Assembly: GCF_019391655.1 (NCBI RefSeq)
Contig: NZ_JAHXPQ010000003.1
Coordinates: 372,001-436,000, forward strand
Source: Mucilaginibacter rivuli
GTDB lineage: Bacteria; Bacteroidota; Bacteroidia; Sphingobacteriales; Sphingobacteriaceae
Direction of reading: 5' to 3'
DNA length: 64,000 nt
Part shown: piece after piece, positions 30,023 through 39,895 of the stretch
Numbering within the stretch: position 1 is the stretch's first letter
Layout: each line of letters starts with the position of its first letter
The notes under the pieces: model-generated
What the model was told of the DNA's origin: nothing
The model's input: the letters and a program-made list of their open reading frames with translations, nothing else
Database searches by the model: none
Made by a program: the position numbers and the translations under genes

Positions 30023-31411
30023 CTATCCCATGTAAAGCCAAACAATACAGCCAAACAGCAAAAACAGTACAACAACCAAAATAAATTTTAAAACAACATT
30101 AGTATCCTTCTCAAAATCGCCTGTTAACATGGCGGGCTTCTTTAACTTAATATTTGATATGACATCAATACTGTTTGATAAGTTTTCGTTCAGCACCTCA
30201 ATTGCCATAGGGGCATGCGCAGGCGTTTTAGTCATAGCCTCTGGCTTAGGCTCAATTGGCGGGAAACGATATATTACCGGCTCCTTTTTTTCTTCAGCTA
30301 TAGGTTTGGGTTCTTCAGCTACGGGTTGCTTTACTTCTGCCTCCCATGGTAATGGCGGCTCAGGCTCAACAACTTTGGCTACAGACTCAGGCTTGGGTAT
30401 GCTTACAGGCGCATCTTCTTTTACAGGCTCAACATACCAGGGTTGCAGCGGTACATATTCTTCAAGTTCTTTTAAAGCATTATGCAAAGGCTTTGGTGTT
30501 TCAACCGTTTCAGGGGCTTTATACCAGGGTAACTCCGGCTCTTTTGGCGCTTCAGTTTTAATTTCTATATCATCCTCAAGCATCTCCGCCTCAAATGCGT
30601 CAGCTTCTTCCTGTTTAGGCGCTACATACCATGGTAATGGCTGTTCGTCAATAGGCTTTATGGGTTCAGCCAATTTTTCTTCCTTAACAGGTTCTACATA
30701 CCATGGTAATGGCTGCTCGTCAATAGGCATTAGGGGTTCGGCCACTATTTCCGCTTCTTCCTTAATCGGCTCAACGTACCATGGTAACGGCTGCTCGTCA
30801 ATAGGCTTTATAGCATCGGGTAATAATTCCGCCTCTTCTTTAGTGGGCTCAACGTACCACGGTAATGGCTGCTCATCAATAGGTTTTACGGGCTCCGGTA
30901 TATACCATGGTAAGGGTTGTTCATCAACCGGCTTTACAGGTTCAGGTAGTATTTCCGCTTCTTTTTCAGGCGCTACATACCATGGCAGCTGCACGGGTTC
31001 TGCTTTAACATCAAATGTTGATGTGGGGGCTACTAAAATATCTTGCTGTACTTGTTGGCCGGTGTCGCCCTTTTTCTTAATAATGGCTAATACAGGCTGC
31101 ACAGTAGCCTCCATATCATCGCTTTCGTTTTCCGGGTGATAAGATTGCCCGGCTTTTGTAAGCTTAGTAGCTATTATTTTATTATCAATATTATATAAGC
31201 CATAAGTGGCGGTCCAATGCAAAAATTCGTAGGTTCCGTTTATTGCTATCAGGCGCTTATTACTCAGGTAATCAAGCGTAGCTTTAAGCTCATTACGTTC
31301 CTCAACAGAATCTTTTTCACTTAAAACATGCTCCCGTATATCAACATACTTTGCAACAGCATCTTTCTCACGCAGATAATTAATTATCTTTATCCTCAAC
31401 GCCTTACTCAT
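30023..31411 (-). CDS. Tail-anchored protein with winged-helix-like N-terminus and PWY repeats
   Basis: 462 residues in three parts. The first ~95 (MSKALRIKIINYLREKDAVAKYVDIREHV...LDYLSNKRLIAINGTYEFLHW) look like a winged helix. The middle, ~100-400, is Pro/Glu-rich and built on repeats of about 24-33 residues. Five copies contain DEQPLPWY, and there are eight PWY motifs in all, usually followed by V(E/A)P and a KEEAE-like acidic segment. The C-terminal ~25 residues (NVVLKFILVVVLFLLFGCIVWLYMG) are a single membrane helix. The layout predicts a cytoplasmic protein held in the inner membrane by its tail. I recognise no family. DNA binding is inferred from the N-terminus only. Confidence 0.7.
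   Translation of the reverse strand: MSKALRIKIINYLREKDAVAKYVDIREHVLSEKDSVEERNELKATLDYLSNKRLIAINGTYEFLHWTATYGLYNIDNKIIATKLTKAGQSYHPENESDDMEATVQPVLAIIKKKGDTGQQVQQDILVAPTSTFDVKAEPVQLPWYVAPEKEAEILPEPVKPVDEQPLPWYIPEPVKPIDEQPLPWYVEPTKEEAELLPDAIKPIDEQPLPWYVEPIKEEAEIVAEPLMPIDEQPLPWYVEPVKEEKLAEPIKPIDEQPLPWYVAPKQEEADAFEAEMLEDDIEIKTEAPKEPELPWYKAPETVETPKPLHNALKELEEYVPLQPWYVEPVKEDAPVSIPKPESVAKVVEPEPPLPWEAEVKQPVAEEPKPIAEEKKEPVIYRFPPIEPKPEAMTKTPAHAPMAIEVLNENLSNSIDVISNIKLKKPAMLTGDFEKDTNVVLKFILVVVLFLLFGCIVWLYMG
30620..30990 (-). repeat. Imperfect in-frame repeats coding PIDEQPLPWYVEP
   Basis: Inside the PWY-repeat gene, units with the same opposite-strand core (ACATACCATGGTAATGGCTG, with variants) recur about every 70-100 bases. 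At least five copies encode DEQPLPWY. Copies differ by synonymous and acidic-residue changes, so the repeat is under protein-level constraint rather than freshly duplicated. Confidence 0.8.
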
Positions 31412-31583
31412 GCACTATTGGGTTTTACAGTTTTTTCAAAAATAGATAAAATAGCCAATAAATTTATATGCTATCCAATTTAATTAATACAACAGTTGCC
31501 TAAACTTATACCGCTGATAATTGTCTCACTTTTATAAAACAAAAAGTGTTAAATATCCTTATTCTAAAATAATATCCCTCATT

Positions 31584-32135
31584 ATGAAAAACTTAACCTG
31601 CTTGCTCACAATATTATTAATAGCACACTTGCTTCCATCTCAAAATACCTTTGCTGTACAGCAAAAACCAACAAAGCCGGGGCATGTAAAAAGTAAAGTT
31701 GCTCGCAATACTTTTAAAGATTCTGTTTCTCTCGTCAATATCGTAACATTTGATAAAAGCCCATATAGTGTAACAAACAATAAGCCTAATTATGCCAACG
31801 TAATAAAGTTCACGCTAAGTATAACCAACGGCAGTAAAGCCGCCATACCCGACCCAGTTTCTTTTAAAGGTGCAAAATATGTTAAACTATATATTAACGG
31901 GCACCTTAATAACCCCAAAATGCTGTATGACGATAGTCGCGATGCGGGCGACGGAGACAATCTCATTACCCCCGGCGCTTCACAGGTATTTCATTGCGAC
32001 TGGCTTACATCAAAATACGCTTCCATCCAAAAAAAATACGGCAAAAAATATATTGTGCAGTGGAGCTACCTCAATATTATGTCTAAAAAAGTAGCTGTTG
32101 ATATGACGAAGCGCACAGCAACGCTGGTTAAATAA
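31584..32135 (+). CDS. Secreted unknown protein
   Basis: 183 residues from the ATG at 31584. The signal peptide MKNLTCLLTILLIAHLLPSQNTFA defines this start; the longer frame begins only with a TTG at 31521. The mature part (VNIVTFDKSPYSVTNNKPNYANVIKFTLSITNGSKAAIPDPVSFKGAKYVKLYINGHL...WSYLNIMSKKVAVDMTKRTATLVK) looks like a beta-sandwich. No family recognised. It may be a lysogenic-conversion gene or host DNA, since it sits between the thioredoxin set and the terminase. Confidence 0.6.
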   Translation: MKNLTCLLTILLIAHLLPSQNTFAVQQKPTKPGHVKSKVARNTFKDSVSLVNIVTFDKSPYSVTNNKPNYANVIKFTLSITNGSKAAIPDPVSFKGAKYVKLYINGHLNNPKMLYDDSRDAGDGDNLITPGASQVFHCDWLTSKYASIQKKYGKKYIVQWSYLNIMSKKVAVDMTKRTATLVK

Positions 32136-32173
32136 CCCTTAAGCAGTAGCTTTCAATATCCATCCTTCACCGC

Positions 32174-32191
32174 CCCTTCCTTTGGGAAGGG
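32174..32191. repeat. GC-rich hairpin between the secreted protein and terminase genes
   Basis: CCCTTCC-TTTG-GGAAGGG within GC-rich DNA unlike the surrounding intergenic sequence. No T-run follows, so it is not a standard terminator. It may be a dispersed intergenic repeat, which only a genome-wide search could show. Confidence 0.35.
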
Positions 32192-32293
32192 TGCGGCTGG
32201 CTGTGTGCAATGGCGGGCAGAGATTATCTTCCTGCAATTACATTACATCTTTATAACCGTATCCAAATCTTCCCGCTCTTTAAACCCAAAAAC

Positions 32294-33693
32294 ATGAATG
32301 AAGAAAAACAAAATACCTTATTCACCCTCGATGGGGATATCGAAACAATAACGCCTGCCAAACAAAACCTCCTTAAATTAACCGCGGTACAAAAACAAGC
32401 CCTGCAACTGTTCAACAAAAAAGCGCGCGAAGTGCTATTGGTGGGCGGCAGCCGTTCGGGTAAAACCTTTATCATCATTTACAAACAATTATTGCTGGCA
32501 GCAAAACACCCCGGCTCAAGGCACCTTATAGCACGTTATCGTTTTAACCATGTTAAACATGCGGTTTGGGCCGATACCTTACGCAAACTCATCAGGCTCG
32601 CTTTTACCGATGAGAAGATAAAATGGAAACGTACCGATTATTATATTGAATTTGATAACGGCTCACAGATTTGGCTTGCCGGGCTTGATGATAAGGACCG
32701 AACCGAAAAAATATTAGGAATGGAGTTTTTAACCGTGTTTTTAAACGAGGCCAGTCAAATCTCATATGAGGCCTATACCACCATAAAAACACGCCTGGCG
32801 CAACGTATACAAGGGATGCCGCCATGCTTTTTGTTGATGCTAACCCGCCCGGCAAAAAGCATTGGCTTTACCAGGTATTCATCAAAAACATCGAGCCCGA
32901 AACCAACATCCATCTCCAAACAGACCGATTTGTATGGCTGCAGGTAAACCCCGATCAAAACCTGGCCAACATCAGCAAAGATTACCTCAACACGCTCGAT
33001 TCGCTCCCATTGCGCAAAAGAAAACGTTTCAGGTTTGGTGAATTTGCCGATGAAACCGAAGGTGCCTTATGGACCGACGACCTCATTAACGGCCTGCGCG
33101 TGTTACGCTCCGATGACGGCACCTTGCCGGTTAGCCTTAAGCGCATTGTTATCGCTATTGACCCTGCCGTAACCAGTAAAGACACGTCCGACGAAACAGG
33201 CATTATTGCTGCGGGCATCGGTTTCGATGGCCACCTTTACGTGATAGAAGACAAAACAGATTGCTACAAACCTACCGAATGGGCAAAACAAGCCATTGCC
33301 CTGTACCAGCATTATCGTGCCGACCGCATCATAGGCGAAGTAAACAATGGCGGCGACCTGATAGAAACCATTTTACGTGGTGTTGATAATAAAATAAGTT
33401 ACAGATCGGTACACGCCACGCGCGATAAACTAACCCGCGCCGAACCCATAGCCGCCCTATATGAACAAGGCAAAGCCCATCACATAGGTCAACTGCTGGA
33501 GTTAGAATTAGAAATGACCAGCTGGGAAGCAAAAAAAGCAGAACGCTCCCCTAACCGAATCGATGCCCTGGTATGGGCTGCAACTGAATTGTGTCTTACA
33601 GGGGGCATTATAACAGGCAGAGCGAAATTTCATTTCCGGAAAAATGTAAGGCAAAAAATGATGCCAAGGAAATGGCTGTTAAATAATTACTGA
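32294..33693 (+). pseudogene. Phage terminase large subunit, interrupted by a -1 frame break
   Basis: Two frames together give a full terminase of about 466 residues. The first frame, from the ATG at 32294, holds Walker A (LLVGGSRSGKTF, residues ~48-59) and Walker B (FLTVFLNEAS), and reads off-frame after GMPPCF near 32830. The -1 frame continues with FVDANPPGKKHWLYQVF. It then carries the RNase H-type nuclease: AIDPA, IIGEVNNGGDL and RIDALVWAATE supply the acidic residues. The break is at a T5 run (CTTTTTG); one extra T restores the frame exactly. Either a 1-base loss or slippage at CTTTTTG could explain it. Terminase packages DNA into proheads. Confidence 0.85.
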
Positions 33694-33697
33694 TCTA

Positions 33698-34090
33698 TTA
33701 TTTAGCGGCACTGTTAAATAGCACAACTAAAACAACCACCGCGGCAACTGCTGAAGCTACAACATATATACCAACACCAACCAAAACATTATGGCCCAAC
33801 GAACGCTTACCTCGTGCTTTGCTGTAAGCCGCCGCCCTGAATGCTTTTACATATACCGAGTCTTGCAGCAATTTATTATCCGATGCTATTTTATCAGTTG
33901 GTTTAAAAAAATCTGAACTATAATTATCCTTATCCAGTTTAAACCGTTCTTTATCATTTTCGTTCAATTTAAAGTTCCTGGCGTCGTCCCGGGCAATTTT
34001 AGTTACCGAGTCACGGTGCATGGTTTGGGCCTGCACATAAGGCACAATAAAAAGCAAGCATATAAAAGTAATGGTTGAAGCTTTTATCAT
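33698..34090 (-). CDS. Small exported protein with C-terminal membrane helix
   Basis: 130 residues on the strand opposite to the phage genes. A signal peptide (MIKASTITFICLLFIVPYVQAQT) precedes a charged helical region (DSVTKIARDDARNFKLNENDKERFKLDKDNYSSDFFK). Near the C-terminus is a strong hydrophobic helix (GIYVVASAVAAVVVLVVLFNSAAK). It converges on the terminase with four bases between. Opposite orientation and a secreted product suggest a moron or host gene. Function unknown. Confidence 0.6.
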   Translation of the reverse strand: MIKASTITFICLLFIVPYVQAQTMHRDSVTKIARDDARNFKLNENDKERFKLDKDNYSSDFFKPTDKIASDNKLLQDSVYVKAFRAAAYSKARGKRSLGHNVLVGVGIYVVASAVAAVVVLVVLFNSAAK

Positions 34091-34153
34091 TCAGCAATAT
34101 AGTTTATATATTTTGAAAAAGCAGATTTTAACCTGTGATAAATCAAACAAAAA

Positions 34154-34184
34154 TTGTGTAATTGAATTATTTTTATTACTTTTG
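34154..34184 (+). promoter_or_regulatory. Prophage late promoter, tail operon
   Basis: TTG at 34154, 20 bases, then TACTTTTG at 34177-34184. The whole stretch TTGTGTA-ATTGAA-n10-TACTTTTGTAA is shared, with identical spacing, by 41547-41580 before the head genes. Just downstream is a perfect 8-bp inverted repeat TAATGTAA (34189-34196) and TTACATTA (34213-34220), which may be an operator or leader hairpin. Confidence 0.7.
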
Positions 34185-34317
34185 TAAATAATGTAATATT
34201 ATATAAAATCACTTACATTACTAATGAAACCTATTTTTTTTACGTTCAGGCAACCTTGCCCGATTTCTAATCTGTCATAACTAAATCCGAAATCGAAACC
34301 CGACATCCAAAATAACT

Positions 34318-35120
34318 ATGCTCCCAATTAAACTCAACAACGTATCTTACAATTTCCCTACCCAGCTTTCCGAAATTTCGTTAAAGCAATTCTTCGCCCT
34401 GCGCAATGCAAATGGCCTTATCGACGAAATTTGTGCCCTTACGGGGATGGAACGCCAAACCATCCAGAACTTTAAGGAGCGCGCCGACCTGGAAAAATGC
34501 CGGCTCCTGCTCAACACCATTGGCGATAAACTCACCGGGGGAATTAATGGCACAAAACTGCCTAAGCATACCACAATTGATAGTAAAATAGTTAAGGTAC
34601 CCGCAAACCTTAAATTAGAGCCTGTAGGGGCATTCATTGCTGTACATAACCTCATCACTGAAGAGCATAAAAACGCTGCGGCAAACAACCAGCCTTTCGA
34701 TCCTACTAACATTATCCCCCAGGTACTGGCACATTATTTTTGGTTACCTTACATGGGCTCGGATGCGCTTTACAGCGACGAATGCATTGAAAGTGAAGAC
34801 TATATTCACAAAATAAATACCATACCGGTAACGGATGCCATACCCATCGCCAATTTTTTTTTTCGGAAGTATCCAAACTTGTAACCGAGCAGCAAACCCT
34901 GCTCCAACGTCCACCCGATGCCGATGAGGTACGTGCACAAGCCGCCAAACTCAACAAATTTGGGTGGATGCTAACCATAGATACACTGGCCGGTTTTGAT
35001 ATCACAAAATGGGACCAGGTGCTCACACAATCATACGAGCGGGTTATTATTAAACTGCTCATGAACCGCGAACGCGCCGAATACCAAAAGCGTTACGCCG
35101 ACACTGTAAATAACAATTAG
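34318..35120 (+). CDS. Tail-assembly-chaperone-like gene with a -1 frame shift on T10
   Basis: The zero frame gives 188 residues (34318-34884) starting MLPIKLNNVSYNFPTQLSEISLKQFFALRN. At 34854-34863 there is a run of ten Ts, read TTT TTT TTT CGG. Five codons later comes TAA. In the -1 frame the reading continues FFFSEVSKLVTEQQTLLQRPPDADEVRAQAAKLNKFGWML... to TAG at 35118-35120. This gives a ~267-residue product. Siphophage tail chaperones (lambda gpG/gpGT) are made just this way. That fits the location at the head of a tail operon and the stop just past the slip site. A simple T deletion is the alternative, since three other -1 breaks occur in this prophage. Confidence 0.6.
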
Positions 35121-35128
35121 TTTAAATA

Positions 35129-35569
35129 ATGAAAAACCTGCTCCAAAACATCGCCGCGCAACAGCCATCCATAGCTTCATTTTTTTATGGTACCGATTAT
35201 GAAGCCAATATCCGGGCAGATAATGCCTCCTTCCCCATGCTGCACGTACAAACCATTGTAAACAGCGGGGCCGAACTATCGGGCATAACAGGCGCCGCCC
35301 GCAAAACCTATCCCCTGTTCTTGTTTTTCTGCCAAAATGCCGATATCGACATCACCACCGATCAACAGGATACCATGATAGAACAAATGAAAGATCTGGC
35401 CATAGCATACGTGGCGCGCATTAACCAAACCGGGCTGTTTGATCATGTGGGTAAAATACAATTCAAGCACTTGTTTTACAAGTTTGATATGGCCGTATGC
35501 GGTGTACTCACCATGATCAGCCTGCGCGATAAAAAGGCTTATGCTACTGAATGTGCTTTAATTCAATAA
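35129..35569 (+). CDS. Prophage tail-region protein
   Basis: 146 residues, no signal peptide or membrane helix. Reads LLQNIAAQQPSIASFFYGTDYEANIRADNASFPMLHVQTIV...LFLFFCQNADIDITTDQQDTMIEQMKDLAIAYVARI...KFDMAVCGVLTMISLRDKKAY. The size and place between the chaperone-like gene and an HK97 gp10-like gene fit a tail-terminator or tail-completion protein. I do not recognise the family with certainty. It begins nine bases after the -1 frame stop of the previous gene. Confidence 0.6.
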   Translation: MKNLLQNIAAQQPSIASFFYGTDYEANIRADNASFPMLHVQTIVNSGAELSGITGAARKTYPLFLFFCQNADIDITTDQQDTMIEQMKDLAIAYVARINQTGLFDHVGKIQFKHLFYKFDMAVCGVLTMISLRDKKAYATECALIQ

Positions 35570-35593
35570 AATCACCCATTTACATCGTACCAC

Positions 35594-36046
35594 ATGGACC
35601 AGCATTTACAGGATTACTTTAACGCCATACGCCAGCAAATAATAGATAGCGCCATACAAAAAGGGATGTCGGCCACAGGCAAAACGCTTGCTTCATTAGA
35701 GGTTATTCCAACCGAAAACGGTTACGAGTTACAGGCTAACAGCAATATCTATTTTATGGAGCATGGGCGTGGCCCAACCCACAGCGGCGCTACCGGAGGC
35801 AACCCTGATTTGGCCGAAATAATTGAAGACTGGCTGCAGGCAAAAGGTTTAAATATAAACCCTTATGCCGTTGCCAATACTATACATAAACATGGCACCA
35901 GGCTTTACCGCGCGGGAGGCAACTCCGGAGTGCTGAGCGTGCCTCTTAACCTGGATACGCTGGATGATGTTTTTGATAAAATAGCATCACAGTACGCCGA
36001 CCAGGCATCAGCAGAAATTTTTGACCAATTGATCAACTTTAAATAA
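35594..36046 (+). CDS. HK97 gp10-like tail/neck protein
   Basis: 150 residues. The layout (IRQQIIDSAIQKGMSATGKTLASLEVIPTENGYELQANSNIYFMEHGRGPT...GGNPDLAEIIEDWLQAKGLNIN...KHGTRLYRAGGNS) is that of HK97 gp10-like tail-completion proteins. They have an amphipathic helix, a beta-strand with Y-x-x-x-E-x-G-x-x-P, and a final helix. It is within the prophage tail operon. Confidence 0.6.
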   Translation: MDQHLQDYFNAIRQQIIDSAIQKGMSATGKTLASLEVIPTENGYELQANSNIYFMEHGRGPTHSGATGGNPDLAEIIEDWLQAKGLNINPYAVANTIHKHGTRLYRAGGNSGVLSVPLNLDTLDDVFDKIASQYADQASAEIFDQLINFK

Positions 36047-36052
36047 CATAAC

Positions 36053-37852
36053 ATGCCAGCTATTGTAGTCATTGATACCTTTTCAAATTCATACGGATAT
36101 TACACTATATCCTATACCCATACTTTTGATGGCCTCACCGTTGATTTTGAAGATTCCTCACATCATGCTGCCGAACCCGAGCTCTCACTATTCTTTTCAC
36201 CCTCCGAACGTGGTGGAAGAAATGCAGGCGACACCATATTTACAGCTACCTATGGCAGCGATATAGTCGAAATAAAAGCCGAACTGGAATATCCCTATGC
36301 TACTGTTTACCACTCCACCGCCGGTGGTGGCAGCGGCCCTGGCTGCGATTTATTGATAAGCAGCGTAACCACAACTAATGAAACTTCGGCCGGGGCTGCA
36401 AACGGCACGGCAACCATACATGCTACATCGTCAGTACCTATACAATACAGCCTGGATGGCATCACCTGGACCAGTGGCAACATTTTTACGGGCCTGGCAG
36501 GTGGCACTTATACCGCGCAATGTATCGATTCAAATACATGCTCCGGCAGCTTTGATTTTACTGTAAGCACCACCCCGGCCACTCCCCCGCCGCCTTACAG
36601 CCTTGTTGATACCCCTGTTTACAACAACTCGCGCTGGTCGGCATTGTTTAACCCGGTAGTTTTTAAGTATCACGGCGCTCCGGGCACTAAGTTCCGCACA
36701 GAAATAACAAGTGGCTATGATGGCGCCACCAATGTAATGACAGCCGACCATACCGCCGACCTATCAGGCAATTGCCGGGCCGATATATCAAAATACCTGC
36801 GCATCCTTTTAAAACCCAGGGATGATCATAACTATACCGCCATAAACTATCGCGATGCCAACATCAGCGCATCCTACACGTTAAGGTTTTGCGCCGTTAC
36901 CCGCGATGCCGGTAATAACGAGGTACTCGGCCCCTGGGTAAGCGCCGGTAACCCTTTTTACGTTACCTATTCGGCTATGCAAATTGGTAACCCTACAGGT
37001 GGCAACATGCAGCCTTACGTTACTTTGCCCACTGCCGGGCAAACGCACCCGGCCAAATTTTTAAACGATTTTAAAAACCCGCGCTTCTACACCGATATGC
37101 CCTTCGATCTCAGCTTTATTTACAGCGAACTGATTGCCGGCTACCAGATAAAACTCGGCGGCAACGGTATCGATATCAACGGCAATATCAGCGGCGCCCT
37201 GGGCGAACTTATGCTCCTGAACGAAAACGGATCTGTTTTGCTCAATAATGATGGCAGTAAACTATTGATAGAAAAGCAGACACCGGGTGTACTGTACAAT
37301 AAACTTGGCCTTAACCGTTTACGCATTACACAAAACATCCCGGCAAATAGTATTTGGTTAGATATATTTCTATTTTACACCAATACCTCAGGCGCCAATA
37401 TTCAAATAACCGAAGCCAGGCGTTTATTGCTCGACAACTCTCCATGTAACGGCCTGCCTTACGAATACCTTAAATGGATAGGCCCTACCGGTGGCTGGAT
37501 GTATTATATGTTCATCAAAAATCAACTGCATGAAATAGCCACTAATAATTCTGTTATCACTGAAACTTATATATCTGATTATGCAACAGCCGATGGCACC
37601 CAGCAGCAGGTGAGCATCAATGCTCAAAAATCAATTACAGCGGGTGTTAATGATGTAAGCATCGATGAGGCAGAGGCGCTATCAACCCTCATGTATTCTC
37701 CAAAGGTTTACCGTTTGGTTAATAAGGAACTCAATATTTGGCAAGCCGTTATTATCGACACCAAATCGCTTAAAATGTACCAAACAAGCGGCGGCATTGG
37801 CGATTTCGAGATCAGATTTTTATTACCAGAAATAAACACACAACGCGCTTAA
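36053..37852 (+). CDS. Large prophage tail protein
   Basis: 599 residues, no signal peptide. An N-terminal beta-rich part is followed at ~98-170 by an Ig-like/SprB-repeat-like domain (LLISSVTTTNETSAGAANGTATIHATSSVPIQYSLDGITWTSGNIFTGLAGGTYTAQCIDSNTCSGSFDFTV). A Pro-rich linker (TPATPPPPYS) comes next, then a long beta-rich C-terminal region. Position between the gp10-like gene and another large tail protein implies a tail-tip or baseplate role. The SprB-like domain is a common Bacteroidota adhesin module and could bind the host surface. Confidence 0.7.
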   Translation: MPAIVVIDTFSNSYGYYTISYTHTFDGLTVDFEDSSHHAAEPELSLFFSPSERGGRNAGDTIFTATYGSDIVEIKAELEYPYATVYHSTAGGGSGPGCDLLISSVTTTNETSAGAANGTATIHATSSVPIQYSLDGITWTSGNIFTGLAGGTYTAQCIDSNTCSGSFDFTVSTTPATPPPPYSLVDTPVYNNSRWSALFNPVVFKYHGAPGTKFRTEITSGYDGATNVMTADHTADLSGNCRADISKYLRILLKPRDDHNYTAINYRDANISASYTLRFCAVTRDAGNNEVLGPWVSAGNPFYVTYSAMQIGNPTGGNMQPYVTLPTAGQTHPAKFLNDFKNPRFYTDMPFDLSFIYSELIAGYQIKLGGNGIDINGNISGALGELMLLNENGSVLLNNDGSKLLIEKQTPGVLYNKLGLNRLRITQNIPANSIWLDIFLFYTNTSGANIQITEARRLLLDNSPCNGLPYEYLKWIGPTGGWMYYMFIKNQLHEIATNNSVITETYISDYATADGTQQQVSINAQKSITAGVNDVSIDEAEALSTLMYSPKVYRLVNKELNIWQAVIIDTKSLKMYQTSGGIGDFEIRFLLPEINTQRA

Positions 37853-37853
37853 T

Positions 37854-39356
37854 ATGCAATCCGGAGAATTATACGTTAACGATATACTCATCGACCTGCC
37901 TAACGACAGTTTGATAGCACTTTCTTATGCCATCAATACCCTTAGCGATCTTAAAAGCGTTCAGGGCAATATTTCAAATTCTATAAGCCTGCCCGATACT
38001 GCAAAAAACCGTGCTGCTTTGGGTTACCCCGATGATATAAATTTTAATGGCCAAAGCTTAATACGGCGCAAACTCCCTTGCCGCTATATTCAAAACGGTG
38101 TGGATGTTATCCCCAACGGTAACCTGCGCATCATTGGCTCATCCGGCGGAAGCCTGAAAATTGTGATCAGCAGTGGCAATACCGATTTTTTCGACCTGAT
38201 AACCGGTAACCTGCGCGACCTGGATCTAAGCCAGTATGATCACATCTGGAACAATGAGAATGTGATAGCCTCGCGCTTAAATACTGATGGTTATATATAC
38301 CCTGTTATAAATTACGGCAACATAACCAATAACACTGCCGATATACACGGCCAAGCCATAGCCATTCACGAAATGCGCCCCGCAGTATTTGCTAAAACAA
38401 CGGTAAAAAAGATAGTAGAAAGAGTCGGCTATAAGCTTATTGATAATATAGCGGCAGATCCGGTCACTAATATCTTATATGATAAATTGATATTGCCTTT
38501 CTGCGATGATAAATTCCTTCACTCGCAAAGATTTATTGATGTCAAAACCAACCAGAACGTAGTGGTGACCAGAAATTACTCCGAAGTTTTTGCCGATCCC
38601 GGCGGCGGAGGTTCCGACTGGTTTCTCGATTTTTCTACCACCGGTGGGCACGCTCATTCTTTTGATGGCAGGTACTTCACTGCCACCGAGATCATGACCG
38701 TTGATATTAATTATACCTTCGATAAAATATGGAGCGAAACCTACAGCGGCGCGCATAAAGATGGTGGCGATTATCAATTACACGTTATCCAAAGCGGCTT
38801 TGATAATGTAATAACCCGAACACAAACCCGCATTAACGATGGCGACTTTGTACCAGGCGGTGGCTTTGGCCATTTCCGTACCGAGTTTAGAGATATGCAC
38901 ATCAGCGCAAAAGGGGTAGTACTAAAACCCGGCGATAAGATATATATGAATATCGGTGCTTTGTATGGTTGCTTTCAAACCGTATTCCCAAATGTTACAC
39001 TCAAAATAACACGCGTTAATGAAGCCGTTGTTTTTGGTGAACAAGTGCAGGTTGAGGCTGTGCTGCCTGATATGTCATGCGCCGATTTTTTGAAATACAT
39101 ATCATTCCTGTTCTGTGCAATTATCCAGGCCGATAGCGTAAACAAAACTGTAACCATTGTACCATTTAATTACATTGTCCAAAATATCCCTTATAGTAAA
39201 GACTGGAGCACCAGGATAACCGGCAATATGGAAGATATTGATATTCAGATAGGCAGCTATAGCCAGCAGAACGAAGCCCGCTATTCCGAAGATGATAATG
39301 TAAGCCCGAAAACCTTTGGCAATGGTTCGCCCGCGATATTGCACAAGGTGTTATAG
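37854..39356 (+). pseudogene. Prophage tail protein, truncated at its 3' end by a deletion
   Basis: 500 residues (MQSGELYVNDILIDLPNDSLIALSYAINTLSDLKSVQGNISNSISLPDT...). The last ~20 residues (SPKTFGNGSPAILHKVL) are read from the wrong frame of the tape-measure gene, so the true C-terminus is missing. The start follows the previous stop by one base. Proteins of this type, with an N-terminal 'SVQGNISNSISLP' strand region, sit in tail-tip modules of Bacteroidota siphophages, but I have only pattern recognition for this. Confidence 0.7.
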
Positions 39357-39826
39357 ATGTTGCCTCAACAATTCAAAACGGAGTTAAACAAACAGCTGCA
39401 TTAAACAGTGTAAACCCACAAGGTTTCGCCCGAGGTGGTCTGTATTTATCAGATGGTTACGGTGCCTACCTTAACGGGCCGGGCCATAGCACAAGTGATA
39501 GCATTAATGCCAAATTAAGCAACGGCGAAGCGGTAATTAATGCCCGTTCAACCGAAATGTTCGCCCCTATCCTATCCGCAATTAACCAGGCAGGCGGCGG
39601 TCGAGCATTTAATACTACAAATCAGGGAAATGGTTATGCATTAGGCGGCTTATTTAATGGCAGTAATACATTAAACGATGGTTACTCCGATCTGGCCAAT
39701 ACTCGTGCGCTAAATGATATGGCTAAAACCCTTGCCACAAATATGCCAAGGCAAATTTTAGTCGTCGAAGATGTACAGGCGTCTCTTCAAAATAAAGCCA
39801 TGTTACAGGCCATGAGCAATTTTTAA
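39302..39826 (+). pseudogene. C-terminal remnant of the tape-measure protein
   Basis: An open frame without a start, in a different frame from the preceding gene, reads KPENLWQWFARDIAQGVIDVASTIQNGVKQTAALNSVNPQGFARGGLYLSDG. It continues GPGHSTSDSINAKLSNGEAVINARSTEMFAPILSAINQAGGG to a TAA at 39824-39826. The pattern GTSDSI(N)A(K)LSNGEAVINA is typical of the end of phage tape-measure proteins. Only ~170 of the expected several hundred or more residues remain. The rest was lost in the deletion that joins it to the upstream tail gene at about 39285-39330. Confidence 0.8.
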
Positions 39827-39895
39827 AAAAAACTAATATATTTAGTATTGTTTTATTTAAACCTTTTTATATTTTTATAAAAAATTATAAGAATC

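Noticed and set aside
30129-31139. 336-residue plus-strand frame opposite the PWY-repeat gene
   Set aside because: Low-complexity shadow of the repeats; the opposite frame has clear domains, a membrane tail and a start context.
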